Counted from the first letter of the stretch, positions 42,562 to 52,653 are shown. The stretch: 64,000 nt of DNA from Dorea sp. AM10-31 (GCF_003435815.1 NZ_QTUV01000002.1:186001-250000), one strand, 5' to 3'. Made by a program: numbers and translations. Notes: generated by a model not told the origin, from the sequence alone.

Positions 42562-44061
42562 TTATAAATTACTATTTGTAATGTCCGTTGTTGCAAGGAT
42601 CTCAAGCAGATCCCTTGCCAGAATACTGTAACTGTTTTTCTTTCTCGCAGCTGTTTCACCACTTAATCCATGTATATAAGTTCCGAGAGTTGCCGCCTCG
42701 AATGTACTGATTCCTTGTGCCAGAAGTCCGGCGATCACACCGCAAAGCACATCTCCGGAACCGCCTTTTGCCAGCGCCTGACAGCCACTTGTATTGACAC
42801 AGGTCCGTTTTCCGGCTTCTCCGATCAACGTTCTTGAATCTTTCAGGACACAGGTAACGTTCCATTCTTCTGTCAGCGATTCCAGCACCTGCTGTCTGTT
42901 AGCTCTGATTTCAGGAACAGAAAGTCCGGTCAGTCTGGACATCTCTTTCATATGCGGAGTCAGGATAAAACTTCCTTCTGTAAGATATTCTGTATATTTC
43001 AAATGCTCCGCAAGCAGATTCAGTCCATCTGCATCGATCACACATGCTACTTCCACATTGGACAATACGGTTTTTAAAATCTTCTTTGCAGTCTTGGATC
43101 TGCTAAGTCCGGAACCAATGCATACCGCATCTGCGTGGCTTAAAAGCCGTTTCACTTCTTCCTTGTCAAATTCTGTATAGGTTGTGATGATTGCTTCCGG
43201 CAGGAGTGCCTGTAAAATGATCCGATTCGATTCCTCCGTATAAATCTGCACCAGTCCGGCTCCCATCCGATAAGCTGCCATTGCATTAAGAAATGCAGCT
43301 CCGCTCATCCCTTTACTTCCGGCGATCACAAGCAGCCTTCCATAAGTACCCTTATTGGAATCTTCCGGTCTGTCCGGCAGCATTCTGATATATTCCTCTC
43401 TGTCCGGCAGATATGCAATGTTCTTGTTCTTCTCCATCGTCCGGAGTGATATTCCGATATCTGTCACTGTGACTTTACCTGCATATTCTTTTCCAGGATA
43501 AAAGATAAGTCCGATCTTCTCAACCTGAAACGTCACTGTATAATCTGCGCGGAATGCAATACCAAGCACACAACCATTTCCGGCATTGATTCCCGATGGA
43601 ATATCCACTGCAACTTTTGTTCCGGACGTTTCATTCATCCACTCAATAACTTCCCGGTAATGCCCGGTTACTTCCCGACTCAGACCAACACCGAATATAG
43701 CATCAATGATCAGGCTGTATGTGCCATCCGGGTAGTGGTCGCGGATCGATCCTCCAATGCTTTCAAAAAGCTTCCACTGATACCGGCATTCCGCACTTAA
43801 ATGTGCCGGATTCCCCGCCATAAAAACAGTAACCGCACATCCTTCTTCTTTTAAAAGTCTCGCAATAGCAAAACCATCTCCGCCATTATTTCCCGATCCA
43901 CAGACAATCAGAACATCTGTAAAATCCAGCTTTTCCTTTTTCATGGAATCAATACAACTCCTCGCCGCACGTTCCATCAGTTCCAGTGATGGGATACCGA
44001 GATTCTCTATCGTATCCTTATCTGCCGCCTTCATACTGTCTCCATCCGGTAAAAACCTCAT
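42562..44061 (-). CDS. nnr: Bifunctional NAD(P)H-hydrate repair enzyme (epimerase plus ADP-dependent dehydratase)
   Basis: A 499-residue fusion of a YjeF_N epimerase domain (about 1-215) and a ribokinase-like ADP-dependent dehydratase (about 225-495). In the first, VCGSGNNGGDGFAIARLL and the Asp-bearing IIDAIFGVGL are present. In the second, VIAGSKGMSGAAFLNAMAAYRMGAGLVQIYT and GGSGDVLCGVIAGLLAQG. It repairs hydrated NADH/NADPH. An acpS gene often precedes it in other Firmicutes but is absent here; rex and its terminator lie upstream. Confidence 0.96.
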   Translation of the reverse strand: MRFLPDGDSMKAADKDTIENLGIPSLELMERAARSCIDSMKKEKLDFTDVLIVCGSGNNGGDGFAIARLLKEEGCAVTVFMAGNPAHLSAECRYQWKLFESIGGSIRDHYPDGTYSLIIDAIFGVGLSREVTGHYREVIEWMNETSGTKVAVDIPSGINAGNGCVLGIAFRADYTVTFQVEKIGLIFYPGKEYAGKVTVTDIGISLRTMEKNKNIAYLPDREEYIRMLPDRPEDSNKGTYGRLLVIAGSKGMSGAAFLNAMAAYRMGAGLVQIYTEESNRIILQALLPEAIITTYTEFDKEEVKRLLSHADAVCIGSGLSRSKTAKKILKTVLSNVEVACVIDADGLNLLAEHLKYTEYLTEGSFILTPHMKEMSRLTGLSVPEIRANRQQVLESLTEEWNVTCVLKDSRTLIGEAGKRTCVNTSGCQALAKGGSGDVLCGVIAGLLAQGISTFEAATLGTYIHGLSGETAARKKNSYSILARDLLEILATTDITNSNL

Positions 44062-44180
44062 ATGCTCATCTCCCTAATATAATCGTACTTATGACACCTG
44101 CGGAGTCACAAAATCTTACATCCGCTTACTGACAAGCTCACATGAATGCAGGCTTTTCTGCTCTGGTATCATATAAAAAG

Positions 44181-44226
44181 GACGTATAAAAACAAGCCTG
44201 TATACACATGCCTGTTTCTATACGTC
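44181..44226 (-). terminator. Terminator of rex
   Basis: Outer arms GACGTATA/TATACGTC (44181-44188 and 44219-44226) with an inner pairing of the ACA...TGT region, then TTTTT on the minus strand; directly after the rex stop. The following 44062-44175 holds the nnr ribosome site and no other gene. Confidence 0.7.
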
Positions 44227-44234
44227 TGCTTTTA

Positions 44235-44891
44235 CTAGTTCTTTCCTTTTTTGCGCTGGTCTTCATTATAACGACTGATGTTATAAGATAACTGCATCAG
44301 ACTCTCTGACAAATGCACATTCTCAACAATGATGTTATCCGGCATATTGAGGTCCGTATGTGCAAAGTTCCAAATCGCGCGCACGCCGTTCTCCACAAGC
44401 ATATTCGCAACTTCGATTGCCTTCTCTTTTGGAATTGTAAGTACAGCAATCTCTACATCATTCTTCTGGACAAAGGACTTCAACTCGTCCATCATGCGGA
44501 TCGGCACTCCACGAATCGCAACTCCCTCCAGACGCGGATTTACATCAAAAATTCCGGTCAGGATAAATCCACGTTTTTCAAACGCTGCATAATTTGCAAG
44601 TGCCTGTCCCAAATTACCTGCACCAATGATTATGATCTTATGATCTTCTTCCAGTCCCAGGATTTTGCCGATCTCTGTATATAGATATTTGACATTATAG
44701 CCGTATCCCTGCTGTCCGAATCCTCCGAAATTGTTAAGATCCTGACGAATCTGAGACGCAGTAACCTTCATCCTTTTGCTCAGATCGTTAGAAGAAATAC
44801 GTTCTACCCCATTTTCAAGGAGTTCACCTAAATATCTATAATATCGCGGCAAACGTCGGATGACTGCCTGTGATATTCCTCGATTATCCAA
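44235..44891 (-). CDS. rex: Redox-sensing transcriptional repressor Rex
   Basis: A dimeric NADH/NAD+ sensor. An N-terminal winged helix (VIRRLPRYYRYL, then SSNDLSKRMKVTASQIRQDLNNFGGFGQQGYGYNV) is followed by a Rossmann domain (IIIIGAGNLGQALANYAAF) and a domain-swapped C-terminal helix. The start is uncertain: a GTG at 44900 has no good ribosome site, while a TTG three codons later (44891) has GGAAGGTG 6 bases upstream and gives MDNRGISQAVIRRLPRYYRY; I use the TTG. It is monocistronic, divergent from the ABC-F gene. The adh promoter in this window has Rex-like sites. Confidence 0.95.
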   Translation of the reverse strand: MDNRGISQAVIRRLPRYYRYLGELLENGVERISSNDLSKRMKVTASQIRQDLNNFGGFGQQGYGYNVKYLYTEIGKILGLEEDHKIIIIGAGNLGQALANYAAFEKRGFILTGIFDVNPRLEGVAIRGVPIRMMDELKSFVQKNDVEIAVLTIPKEKAIEVANMLVENGVRAIWNFAHTDLNMPDNIIVENVHLSESLMQLSYNISRYNEDQRKKGKN

Positions 44892-44924
44892 TTTTTTCAC
44901 CTTCCCATATGTATTCTAACTGTT

Positions 44925-44953
44925 ATTATATAAAATTGTATGAATAAAGTCAA
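44925..44953 (-). promoter_or_regulatory. Sigma-A promoter for rex
   Basis: On the minus strand TTGACT (44948-44953), 17-base spacer, TATAAT (44925-44930). No Rex-type operator overlaps it, so autoregulation is not evident. Confidence 0.8.
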
Positions 44954-44984
44954 TTTTTTAGTAGTTTTTTTATTACGTTTTCGC

Positions 44985-44990
44985 TATAAT
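44985..44990 (+). promoter_or_regulatory. -10 box for the ABC-F gene
   Basis: TATAAT on the plus strand, 36 bases before the ABC-F ATG; the -35 region 17 bases further up (TAGTTT) is weak. GGAGGA precedes the ATG. Confidence 0.45.
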
Positions 44991-45025
44991 AAGAACGTAT
45001 GTGAACAGATAAGGAGGAATTTTTT

Positions 45026-46951
45026 ATGATACTCGCCTGTCATGGAATTAACAAAGCATTTGGTGAAGAAATCATTGTGAAAGATGGTTCTTTTCATATA
45101 GAAGATCATGAGAAAGCTGCCCTTGTAGGCCCGAACGGAGCCGGCAAATCTACTATTTTCAAGATAATTGCCGGAGAACTGCCGTCAGATGGTGGTTCCG
45201 TCATCCTGACCAAAGGAAAGACTATGGGATATCTCGCCCAGCATCAGGACATGAATACAGATCGTTCGATCTACGAAGAAGTGCGCACGGCAAAAGCAGA
45301 TATCATTGCCATGGAACAGAAGATCCGTCAGTTGGAACTGGAGATGAAGGACTTAAGTGGAGACTCTCTGGAAAACCACATGGACTCCTACAACCGGCTG
45401 ACCGCAGCATTTGAACGCGAAAATGGATATGCTTATGAAAGCGAACTGACTGGCGTCTTAAAGGGACTAGGTTTTCAGGAAGAAGAATTTACCAAGCCGG
45501 TGAATACGCTCTCCGGAGGACAGAAAACCCGTGTTTCTCTCGGCAAACTTCTGCTTACTAAACCGGATATCCTGCTTCTGGACGAGCCGACCAACCACCT
45601 GGATTTGAATTCAATCACGTGGCTGGAAACTTACATATTAAATTATCCGGGTGCAGTACTGATCGTCTCACACGACCGTTATTTTCTGAACCGGATTGTT
45701 ACGAAAGTCATCGAAATAGAAAACGGTGAACTGATGACTTATTCTGGTAATTATACTGATTACTCTCAGAAAAAACAGCAGATCCGCGAAGCGCGTATCA
45801 AAGAATATCTCAACCAACAGCAAGAGATCAAGCATCAGGAAGCTGTTATTGAAAAGCTCCGCTCTTTCAACCGCGAGAAATCAATCAAACGGGCGGAAAG
45901 CCGTGAGAAAATGCTTGAGAAGATCAAGCCGGTAGAAAAACCGATAGAAACAAACAAAGACTTTCAGTTAAAGCTTGAACCTGCAACCATCAGCGGTAAT
46001 GATGTACTGACGGTAGAACATTTAAGTAAAGCCTTTCCACCACAGACGTTATTTTCAGATATCAGTTTTGAGATCAAGCGTGGCGAACACGTTGCGATCA
46101 TCGGCGATAATGGAACCGGCAAGACGACTCTGCTTAAGATTTTAAATCAGGTTCTCCCTGCAGACAACGGAACTTTCACCCTTGGTACGAATGTCCAGAT
46201 TGGCTACTACGATCAGGAACACCATGTGCTCCATATGGAAAAGACAATCTTTGAAGAGATTTCGGATGATTACCCGACTCTTACAAATACGCAGATCCGG
46301 AACATGCTTGCAGCATTCTTATTTACCGGAGACGATGTCTTTAAACGGATTTCCGATTTAAGCGGTGGTGAAAGAGGACGTGTTTCTCTTGCAAAGCTTA
46401 TGCTCTCTGAAGCAAACTTCCTGATCCTCGATGAGCCGACCAACCATTTAGACATTACCTCAAAAGAAATTCTGGAAAAAGCGCTGAATAATTATACCGG
46501 AACACTGCTCTATGTTTCGCATGACCGTTATTTCATCAATCAGACTGCCACAAGAATCCTGGATCTTACGCATCATACGTTTGTCAATTACATTGGAAAT
46601 TACGATTATTACCTGGAGAAAAAGGAAGAACTCACAGCTGCATATACAGAAAATATCGATATGACTTCTGATTCTTCCACCGATTCCGGTGAAGTCTCCG
46701 CTTCCAAATTAAGCTGGCAGGAACAAAAAGAACTGCAGGCTAAGGAACGCAAACGCCAGAATGAATTAAAAAAGACGGAAGAACGCATCAGCGTACTCGA
46801 AGACCGCGACCGGGAAATTGATGAACTTATGGTACAAGAAGAGATTTTCACAAACTCTGTCAAATGCCAGGAACTCGCCAAAGAGAAAGTACAGATTGCG
46901 GAAGAGTTGGAAACTCTTTATAAAAACTGGGAAATTCTTGCTGAAGACTAA
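45026..46951 (+). CDS. ABC-F family ATPase (YdiF/Uup-like)
   Basis: A 641-residue soluble tandem ABC protein without membrane segments. The first cassette has Walker A GPNGAGKST (about 37-45), signature LSGGQKTRVSLGKLL and LLLDEPTNHLDL. The second has GDNGTGKTT and LSGGERGRVSLAKLM. The cassettes are joined by the P-site linker (about 245-290), and a C-terminal coiled coil spans about 550-641. ABC-F proteins bind the ribosomal E site and act in translation; some protect against antibiotics. The C-terminal coiled coil and length favour the housekeeping YdiF/Uup group. Confidence 0.9.
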   Translation: MILACHGINKAFGEEIIVKDGSFHIEDHEKAALVGPNGAGKSTIFKIIAGELPSDGGSVILTKGKTMGYLAQHQDMNTDRSIYEEVRTAKADIIAMEQKIRQLELEMKDLSGDSLENHMDSYNRLTAAFERENGYAYESELTGVLKGLGFQEEEFTKPVNTLSGGQKTRVSLGKLLLTKPDILLLDEPTNHLDLNSITWLETYILNYPGAVLIVSHDRYFLNRIVTKVIEIENGELMTYSGNYTDYSQKKQQIREARIKEYLNQQQEIKHQEAVIEKLRSFNREKSIKRAESREKMLEKIKPVEKPIETNKDFQLKLEPATISGNDVLTVEHLSKAFPPQTLFSDISFEIKRGEHVAIIGDNGTGKTTLLKILNQVLPADNGTFTLGTNVQIGYYDQEHHVLHMEKTIFEEISDDYPTLTNTQIRNMLAAFLFTGDDVFKRISDLSGGERGRVSLAKLMLSEANFLILDEPTNHLDITSKEILEKALNNYTGTLLYVSHDRYFINQTATRILDLTHHTFVNYIGNYDYYLEKKEELTAAYTENIDMTSDSSTDSGEVSASKLSWQEQKELQAKERKRQNELKKTEERISVLEDRDREIDELMVQEEIFTNSVKCQELAKEKVQIAEELETLYKNWEILAED

Positions 46952-46999
46952 ATTATCTTAGTCAAAACTACTGTTCTTATCGCATAAGATAAATAATAC

Positions 47000-47036
47000 A
47001 AAAAGGCTTTGACTGCGAGAAGTTAAAGCCTTTTTT
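47000..47036. terminator. Bidirectional terminator between the ABC-F gene and ppk1
   Basis: Arms AAAAAGGCTTT (47000-47010) and AAAGCCTTTTT (47025-47035) with T-runs in both directions; it sits between the converging ABC-F and ppk1 genes. Confidence 0.85.
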
Positions 47037-47108
47037 ACTTAACGGTGCAATTCCAATTATATAATCATACCGAATCATCACTTCATCTTTATTCGATTGT
47101 CCATCTCA

Positions 47109-49193
47109 TTATGATTCTGCCGTTTCCGTTTTCACCTGTGGCTGCTCTTTTTTTCCGGCTTTTTTATAAGCCTCCTCATAAAAATATTCCTGGGCAGAAA
47201 GTGGCTCTTTGTCATTCCTTATTCTTGTATAATTTCCATCCGGGTTCATTTTCCGCGCCTGGACATTGTCATTTAACATAATCCGGAAATCTTTAAGCAG
47301 ACATTCCTTCAATCTTACATCCTCCACCGGCGCAGCTACCTCCACGCGGCGTACCGTATTTCTTGTCATAAAATCCGCCGATGCGATATAAACTTTACTG
47401 CGCTCTTCTGTTCCGAAAATATAAATACGGGAATGTTCCAGAAAACGTCCTACGATACTGATCACACGGATATTTTCTGTCTTTTCCGGAATTCCCGGCA
47501 GCAGACAACAGATTCCACGTATTACAAGATCAATTTTTACACCTGCTTTTGACGCTTCCGCCAGTTTATCAATGATTTTCTTATCTGTCAGCGAATTTAA
47601 TTTCACACCGACATATGCCGGTTCTTCATGTCTGGCGTGTTCAATTTCCTCATCAATCATTTCCAGCACACGGTTCTGCAGGCATTTTGGTGCGACAAGA
47701 AGTTTCTCTGACTGTTCAACAACTTCACCTTTCAGAAGCGCCTGGAATACATTGGATGCTTCCAGACCAATTGCAGGATCTGATGTCATCAGGGATAAAT
47801 CTGTATACAGTCTGGATGTTTTTTCATTATAATTTCCCGTTCCGATCTGTGTAAAATATTCCACATGATTATCATTTTTTCTTGTAATCAAACACAGCTT
47901 GGAATGCACTTTATATCCATCCAGCCCATAGATTACCTGACATCCGGCATCTTCCAGTCTTCTGGACCATTCAATATTATTTTCTTCATCAAATCTTGCA
48001 CGCAGCTCTACAAGAACAATAACCTCTTTTCCATTCTCTGCCGCCTCTACCAGTGCTTCCACGACTTTGCTCTGCTTTGCAAGGCGGTACAGAGTCATTT
48101 TTATTGAAATAACATCCGGATCTTCTGCCGCCTCATTTAACATATGAAGAAATGGGCGGATAGACTCATATGGATAGGAAAGTAACTTATCTTCCCTGCG
48201 TATCTGCGCAAGAATACTCTCACCATCCTGAAACATCGGTGATTTCTGCGGCACCTTTTTCTCATAAAACAGTTCCGGATTTTTTCTCAGACGGTCCTGG
48301 ATTTCAAATACAAATGAGAGATCCAGCGGTGCATCCGACAAAAACACATGCGTCTTGTCCATTTCCAGATATTTACACAATGTTGCAACAACATTTTTAT
48401 TCATTTCTCTTGAAAATTCTATGCGAACCGGAGTCAGTTTTTTACGCTTTTTGATAAGATCTGCCATAAAATCACGATAATCCAGATCTTCATCATACAA
48501 TGCATCCGCATCGATATCCGCATTTCTTGTAATACGGATCACAGATTTTGCCTTGATACGGTATCCTTTAAATACTTCCGGCACATAATGCAGGATAAAT
48601 TCTTCTGACAACATAAAAGTGCCCGGATGATCCGGCAGTTCGATCAGACGTTTAAACACATTGTTTGAGCACGGAATGATACCGAGACGCTCTTTTTTAC
48701 TCTTCGTTTCCAGTACTGCAACAATATATATATCTTTGTTCCTAAGAAATGGGAACGGCTGTCTCTTGCTGATGATCGTAGGCGAAATGAGAGGTGCAAT
48801 CTCTGTCTTAAAATATCGTTCCAGTCTCTGACTGACTCCCTCGTCGATATGCCGGAAATCTACAAAACGTACGCCATACGCTTCCAGTTCCTGCAAAAGA
48901 TTTTCGAAAGCTTTCCCGTGTCTTTTGCCAAGCCGCTTTACTTCTTCCAGAATTGCCTCGATCTGTTCTTTGGCTGTCTTCTTTGTTTTGTTGTCACGGA
49001 TTTCTTTGTGCAGTAACATCTGATCCTGCAGCGATCCGACTCTGACCATAAAAAATTCATCCAGATTTGTCTGAAAAATAGAGGCAAAGGTAAGACGTTC
49101 ACATAATGGAACGTCTTTACTCTCTGCCTCTTCTAATACACGTTCATTAAACTTTAACCACGATAATTCCCGATTACAATATATATTCTTCAT
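47109..49193 (-). CDS. ppk1: Polyphosphate kinase 1
   Basis: A 694-residue kinase polymerising the gamma-phosphate of ATP into polyphosphate. It starts MKNIYCNRELSWLKFNERVL. The catalytic histidine region is YGLDGYKVHSKLCLITRK, preceded by VLVELRARFDEENNIEWSRRLEDAG, and a second HKD-like motif is near DKKIIDKLAEASKAGVKIDLVIRGICCLLPG. The start at 49193 has AGGAG upstream; the frame is open 14 codons further. It follows icd by 88 bases without an obvious terminator, so it may be the last gene of the citrate synthase operon. Confidence 0.96.
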   Translation of the reverse strand: MKNIYCNRELSWLKFNERVLEEAESKDVPLCERLTFASIFQTNLDEFFMVRVGSLQDQMLLHKEIRDNKTKKTAKEQIEAILEEVKRLGKRHGKAFENLLQELEAYGVRFVDFRHIDEGVSQRLERYFKTEIAPLISPTIISKRQPFPFLRNKDIYIVAVLETKSKKERLGIIPCSNNVFKRLIELPDHPGTFMLSEEFILHYVPEVFKGYRIKAKSVIRITRNADIDADALYDEDLDYRDFMADLIKKRKKLTPVRIEFSREMNKNVVATLCKYLEMDKTHVFLSDAPLDLSFVFEIQDRLRKNPELFYEKKVPQKSPMFQDGESILAQIRREDKLLSYPYESIRPFLHMLNEAAEDPDVISIKMTLYRLAKQSKVVEALVEAAENGKEVIVLVELRARFDEENNIEWSRRLEDAGCQVIYGLDGYKVHSKLCLITRKNDNHVEYFTQIGTGNYNEKTSRLYTDLSLMTSDPAIGLEASNVFQALLKGEVVEQSEKLLVAPKCLQNRVLEMIDEEIEHARHEEPAYVGVKLNSLTDKKIIDKLAEASKAGVKIDLVIRGICCLLPGIPEKTENIRVISIVGRFLEHSRIYIFGTEERSKVYIASADFMTRNTVRRVEVAAPVEDVRLKECLLKDFRIMLNDNVQARKMNPDGNYTRIRNDKEPLSAQEYFYEEAYKKAGKKEQPQVKTETAES

Positions 49194-49281
49194 AACAGTA
49201 CTCCTTTTACTTTTTTGCCTTTTACAAAATACCATAGTTCTGTTTGAAGTATATCTATTTTCCGTAAAATCTATGTAAAGT

Positions 49282-50487
49282 TTAGTCCTCTTTTAATTTT
49301 TCTGCAATTGCTTTAATAAAGTCTTCGCTGTTCAGCACAGTCGGATTCTCAAGTGTTGTAATAAGTGCCAGGTCTTTTGTCATTTTGCCGCTTTCAATTG
49401 TATCAATCGTTGCTTTTTCCAGCTTGTCTGCAAATGCCATCAGCTCTTTGTTTCCATCCATCTCACCACGTTTACGTAGTGCTCCTGTCCATGCAAAAAT
49501 TGTTGCCACAGAGTTTGTGGATGTCTCTTCACCTTTCAGATGTTTGTAATAGTGGCGCTGTACGGTTCCGTGTGCTGCCTCGTACTCATAATATCCTTCC
49601 GGAGACACAAGCACAGATGTCATCATTGCAAGTGAACCAAATGCAGATGATACCATGTCACTCATAACATCTCCGTCATAATTCTTGCATGCCCAGATAT
49701 AACCACCCTCGGATTTCATAACACGGGCAACCGCATCGTCGATCAGTGTGTAGAAATAAGTGATTCCTGCTTCTTCAAATTTGTCTTTATAATCTGCATC
49801 GTAGATATCCTGGAAAATATCTTTGAATGTATGGTCATATTTTTTGGAAATTGTATCTTTCGTAGCAAACCAGAGATCCTGTTTTGTATCCAGTGCATAA
49901 TTGAAACAGCTTCTTGCAAAGCTCTCAATCGAATGATTGATATTATGCATTCCTTGTACAACTCCGGCACTGTCAAAATTATGTACGAGTTCTCTTGTCT
50001 CACTGCCATCTTCTGCAGTATAAACAAGCTCTACCTTTCCTGCTCCCGGAATCTTCATCTCAGAACCTTTATACACATCTCCATATGCATGTCTTGCGAT
50101 GGTGATCGGCTTCTTCCAGTTTTTTACACAAGGTTCAATGCCCTTTACAACGATCGGTGCACGGAATACCGTTCCATCTAAGATAGCACGGATTGTTCCA
50201 TTCGGGCTCTTCCACATTTCTTTTAAGTTATATTCTTTTACGCGGGCGGCATTCGGTGTAATTGTTGCACATTTTACAGCGACTTTGTATTTTTTCGTCG
50301 CATTTGCCGAATCAATCGTCACCTGATCATCTGTCTCGTTTCTGTGTTCCAGTCCGAGATCATAATATTCAGTATTTAACTCTATGAAAGGTTCCAAAAG
50401 ATTTTCCTTAATCATCTTCCAAAGGATTCTTGTCATCTCGTCTCCGTCCATTTCCACAATTGGTACTGTCATTTTAATCTTAGCCAT
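49282..50487 (-). CDS. icd: NADP-dependent isocitrate dehydrogenase
   Basis: A 401-residue enzyme converting isocitrate to 2-oxoglutarate and CO2 with NADPH formation. [20 protein letters not shown] at the N terminus and [19 protein letters not shown] identify the homodimeric type II (eukaryote-like) IDH group. Other family motifs are [42 protein letters not shown] and [12 protein letters not shown]. It is downstream of the Re-citrate synthase and GntR genes, so the operon supplies 2-oxoglutarate, and hence glutamate. Aconitase is not in the window. Confidence 0.96.
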   Translation of the reverse strand: MAKIKMTVPIVEMDGDEMTRILWKMIKENLLEPFIELNTEYYDLGLEHRNETDDQVTIDSANATKKYKVAVKCATITPNAARVKEYNLKEMWKSPNGTIRAILDGTVFRAPIVVKGIEPCVKNWKKPITIARHAYGDVYKGSEMKIPGAGKVELVYTAEDGSETRELVHNFDSAGVVQGMHNINHSIESFARSCFNYALDTKQDLWFATKDTISKKYDHTFKDIFQDIYDADYKDKFEEAGITYFYTLIDDAVARVMKSEGGYIWACKNYDGDVMSDMVSSAFGSLAMMTSVLVSPEGYYEYEAAHGTVQRHYYKHLKGEETSTNSVATIFAWTGALRKRGEMDGNKELMAFADKLEKATIDTIESGKMTKDLALITTLENPTVLNSEDFIKAIAEKLKED

Positions 50488-50531
50488 GTTCTTCTCCCTT
50501 TCTACGTTATTTTCTATATTCTATCTGATTA

Positions 50532-51185
50532 TTATTCTTCCAGATGCAGGTTCTGCATTACATTTTTGATATGCTGATTCGCAAGTTCTTCTGCCTTGTC
50601 TGCGTCTTTCTGTTTGATTGCTTCCAGAATCGCCCGATGTTCCTGAATGGATTTTTCGGCCCGGTGTTCTTCGCCAACAGAAGTCTTTCTTGCCAGCTTC
50701 ACATACTTATGAAAATCTGTCAGGACATGTTCTAATATACGGCTGTCCGATGCTTCGTAAAGAACTCTGTGAAATCTTCCGTCAAGTTCGGATACTTGTT
50801 CTGCGATAGAACTCTGCTCCTTTTTCAGACGAAATTCTGACAGAAGAAGCATCTCTTCCAGCTCTTCAATCTGTTCATCCGTAATATGCTCAGTTGCCCA
50901 TCTGGCGCACAGACCTTCTAACATCGAGCGGATCTTAAAGATGTCTGCTACATCTTTTCTTGTAATTCCGGTCACATAAGCGCCTTTATTCGGTACGATC
51001 CGTACCAGTCCTTCCAGTTCAAGCTGACGGAGAGCTTCCCTTACCGGTGTACGGCTGACTCCCAGTTCATCCCCGATGGAAATCTCCCTAAGCTCATCAT
51101 TTTCTTTGTATTTACCATTTAATATATCTTCACGCAGTCTCTGAAAAACTCTTCCTCTCAGAGACTGATCCTGATATTCCATCAT
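50532..51185 (-). CDS. GntR family regulator (FCD subfamily), probable repressor of its own operon
   Basis: A 217-residue regulator. The N-terminal winged helix has GRVFQRLREDILNGKY, then ELGVSRTPVREALRQLELEGLVRI and NKGAYVTGI. The C-terminal helical FCD ligand-binding domain (about 80-210) carries Asp/His metal-ligand positions in ELDGRFHRVLYEAS and ADFHKYV-like segments. Start 51185 follows a GAGAGG site. It lies between the Re-citrate synthase and icd genes. A perfect 26-bp palindrome with the core TTGTATACAA at the operon promoter is a typical FCD-GntR operator, so autoregulation is likely. Confidence 0.9.
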   Translation of the reverse strand: MMEYQDQSLRGRVFQRLREDILNGKYKENDELREISIGDELGVSRTPVREALRQLELEGLVRIVPNKGAYVTGITRKDVADIFKIRSMLEGLCARWATEHITDEQIEELEEMLLLSEFRLKKEQSSIAEQVSELDGRFHRVLYEASDSRILEHVLTDFHKYVKLARKTSVGEEHRAEKSIQEHRAILEAIKQKDADKAEELANQHIKNVMQNLHLEE

Positions 51186-51213
51186 TTTTATACCTCTCTC
51201 AATTTGTTCGTTG

Positions 51214-52614
51214 TTATCTGAGACGGATGCCAAGCTCTTTGCACGCCTCATCAATAACACCTAACAGTTCTTCATCTGTCAGGACGGTGACACGACCGCT
51301 TTCATATTCCTTATCTACCCACTCTTTTACTTTGTCAACAAGCTTGCTGTTCTTGTCAACCTGCTTCTCTTCTTTCAGTCCGAAGTAAGTATTGATCCAG
51401 TGTGCGATTCCCGCAAGACCGGATGTATTTGAAATTGCAACAAGCGGCGGGCGATTCAGGAATTTATCTGTATCGAAAATATTATAAATCTCTTCATTTT
51501 TCAGCAGACCATCCGCATGGATTCCTGCACGGGTAACATTGAAATTCTTTCCGACAAACGGTGTCCTCGACGGGACTCTGTAGCCGATCTCTTTCTCGTA
51601 ATACTCTGCAATCTCTGTGATCACTCTTGTGTCCATGCCATCCAGTGTTCCTCGAAGCTGTGCATATTCAAATACCATAGCTTCCAACGGTGTATTACCG
51701 GTACGTTCACCGATTCCAAACAGCGAACAGTTTACACTGCTTGCACCGTACAGCCATGCGGTTGTAGAATTGCTGACTGCTTTGTAGAAATCGTTATGTC
51801 CATGGAACTCGATCAGTTCGCTCGGAACTCCGGCATGTACACGAAGGCCATAGATAATACCCGGAATGGATCTTGGGATCACGGCACCCGGATAGTTGAT
51901 ACCATATCCCATCGTATCACAGACTCGGATCTTCACCGGAATCTTATATTCTTCCATCAGATGCATAAGTTCCAGACAGAACGGAATCACGAATCCGTAA
52001 ATATCAGATCGTGTAATATCTTCCAGATGACATCTAGGTGAAATTCCTGTCTCCAGACATTCACGAACGACAGAAAGATAATGGTTCATTGCCTCTCTTC
52101 TTGTCATTTTCAGTTTATAAAAAATATGATAATCAGAACAGCTTACAAGAATACCGGTCTCTTTCATACCGATCTCTTTCACAAGTTCAAAGTCTTTCTT
52201 GCTTGCACGGATCCAACTTGTGATCTCCGGAAACTTATATCCTCGCTCCATACATTTATAAACGGCATCTCTGTCTTTTTTACTGTAGAGGAAAAATTCA
52301 CACTGTCTGATCTTTCCATTCGGTCCGCCCAATCTGTGAAAATAATCATAAAGCGTTACGATCTGATCTGTCGTGTACGGAGTTCTGGACTGCTGTCCAT
52401 CGCGGAAGGTTGTATCTGTGATCCAGATTTCATCCGGCATACTGTGCGGTACAATACGGTCATTGAATGCAATCTTCGGGATCTCATCATAGTGGAACAG
52501 ATTCCGGAATACATTCGGTTTATCGACATCTACGAGCGGATACATATGCTCTTCCAGCTGCAACAGATTGCTGTGTTTATCAAGGTATACTTTTCTATCT
52601 TCCATTGCTGTCAT
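51214..52614 (-). CDS. HMGL-family acyltransferase, probable Re-citrate synthase
   Basis: A 466-residue DRE-TIM metallolyase-family enzyme related to isopropylmalate and homocitrate synthases. The metal/catalytic segment is ITDTTFRDGQQSRTPYT near 65-81; IEFHGHNDFYKAVSNST holds the HxH metal ligands; NTPLEAMVFEY and NVTRAGIHADGLLKN are further motifs. It lacks the C-terminal leucine-regulated domain of LeuA. Its co-location with NADP-isocitrate dehydrogenase, and no leu genes nearby, points to the Re-stereospecific citrate synthase known from Clostridium kluyveri. Isopropylmalate or homocitrate synthase remains possible. Confidence 0.78.
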   Translation of the reverse strand: MTAMEDRKVYLDKHSNLLQLEEHMYPLVDVDKPNVFRNLFHYDEIPKIAFNDRIVPHSMPDEIWITDTTFRDGQQSRTPYTTDQIVTLYDYFHRLGGPNGKIRQCEFFLYSKKDRDAVYKCMERGYKFPEITSWIRASKKDFELVKEIGMKETGILVSCSDYHIFYKLKMTRREAMNHYLSVVRECLETGISPRCHLEDITRSDIYGFVIPFCLELMHLMEEYKIPVKIRVCDTMGYGINYPGAVIPRSIPGIIYGLRVHAGVPSELIEFHGHNDFYKAVSNSTTAWLYGASSVNCSLFGIGERTGNTPLEAMVFEYAQLRGTLDGMDTRVITEIAEYYEKEIGYRVPSRTPFVGKNFNVTRAGIHADGLLKNEEIYNIFDTDKFLNRPPLVAISNTSGLAGIAHWINTYFGLKEEKQVDKNSKLVDKVKEWVDKEYESGRVTVLTDEELLGVIDEACKELGIRLR

Positions 52615-52653
52615 CTCTCTTTCCGTAACAAATACTATTCTTTTTCAATCTTT

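Noticed and set aside
44901..45025. Rex autoregulatory site between rex and the ABC-F gene
   Set aside because: AT-rich but without the TTGTTAA half-sites in the required arrangement.
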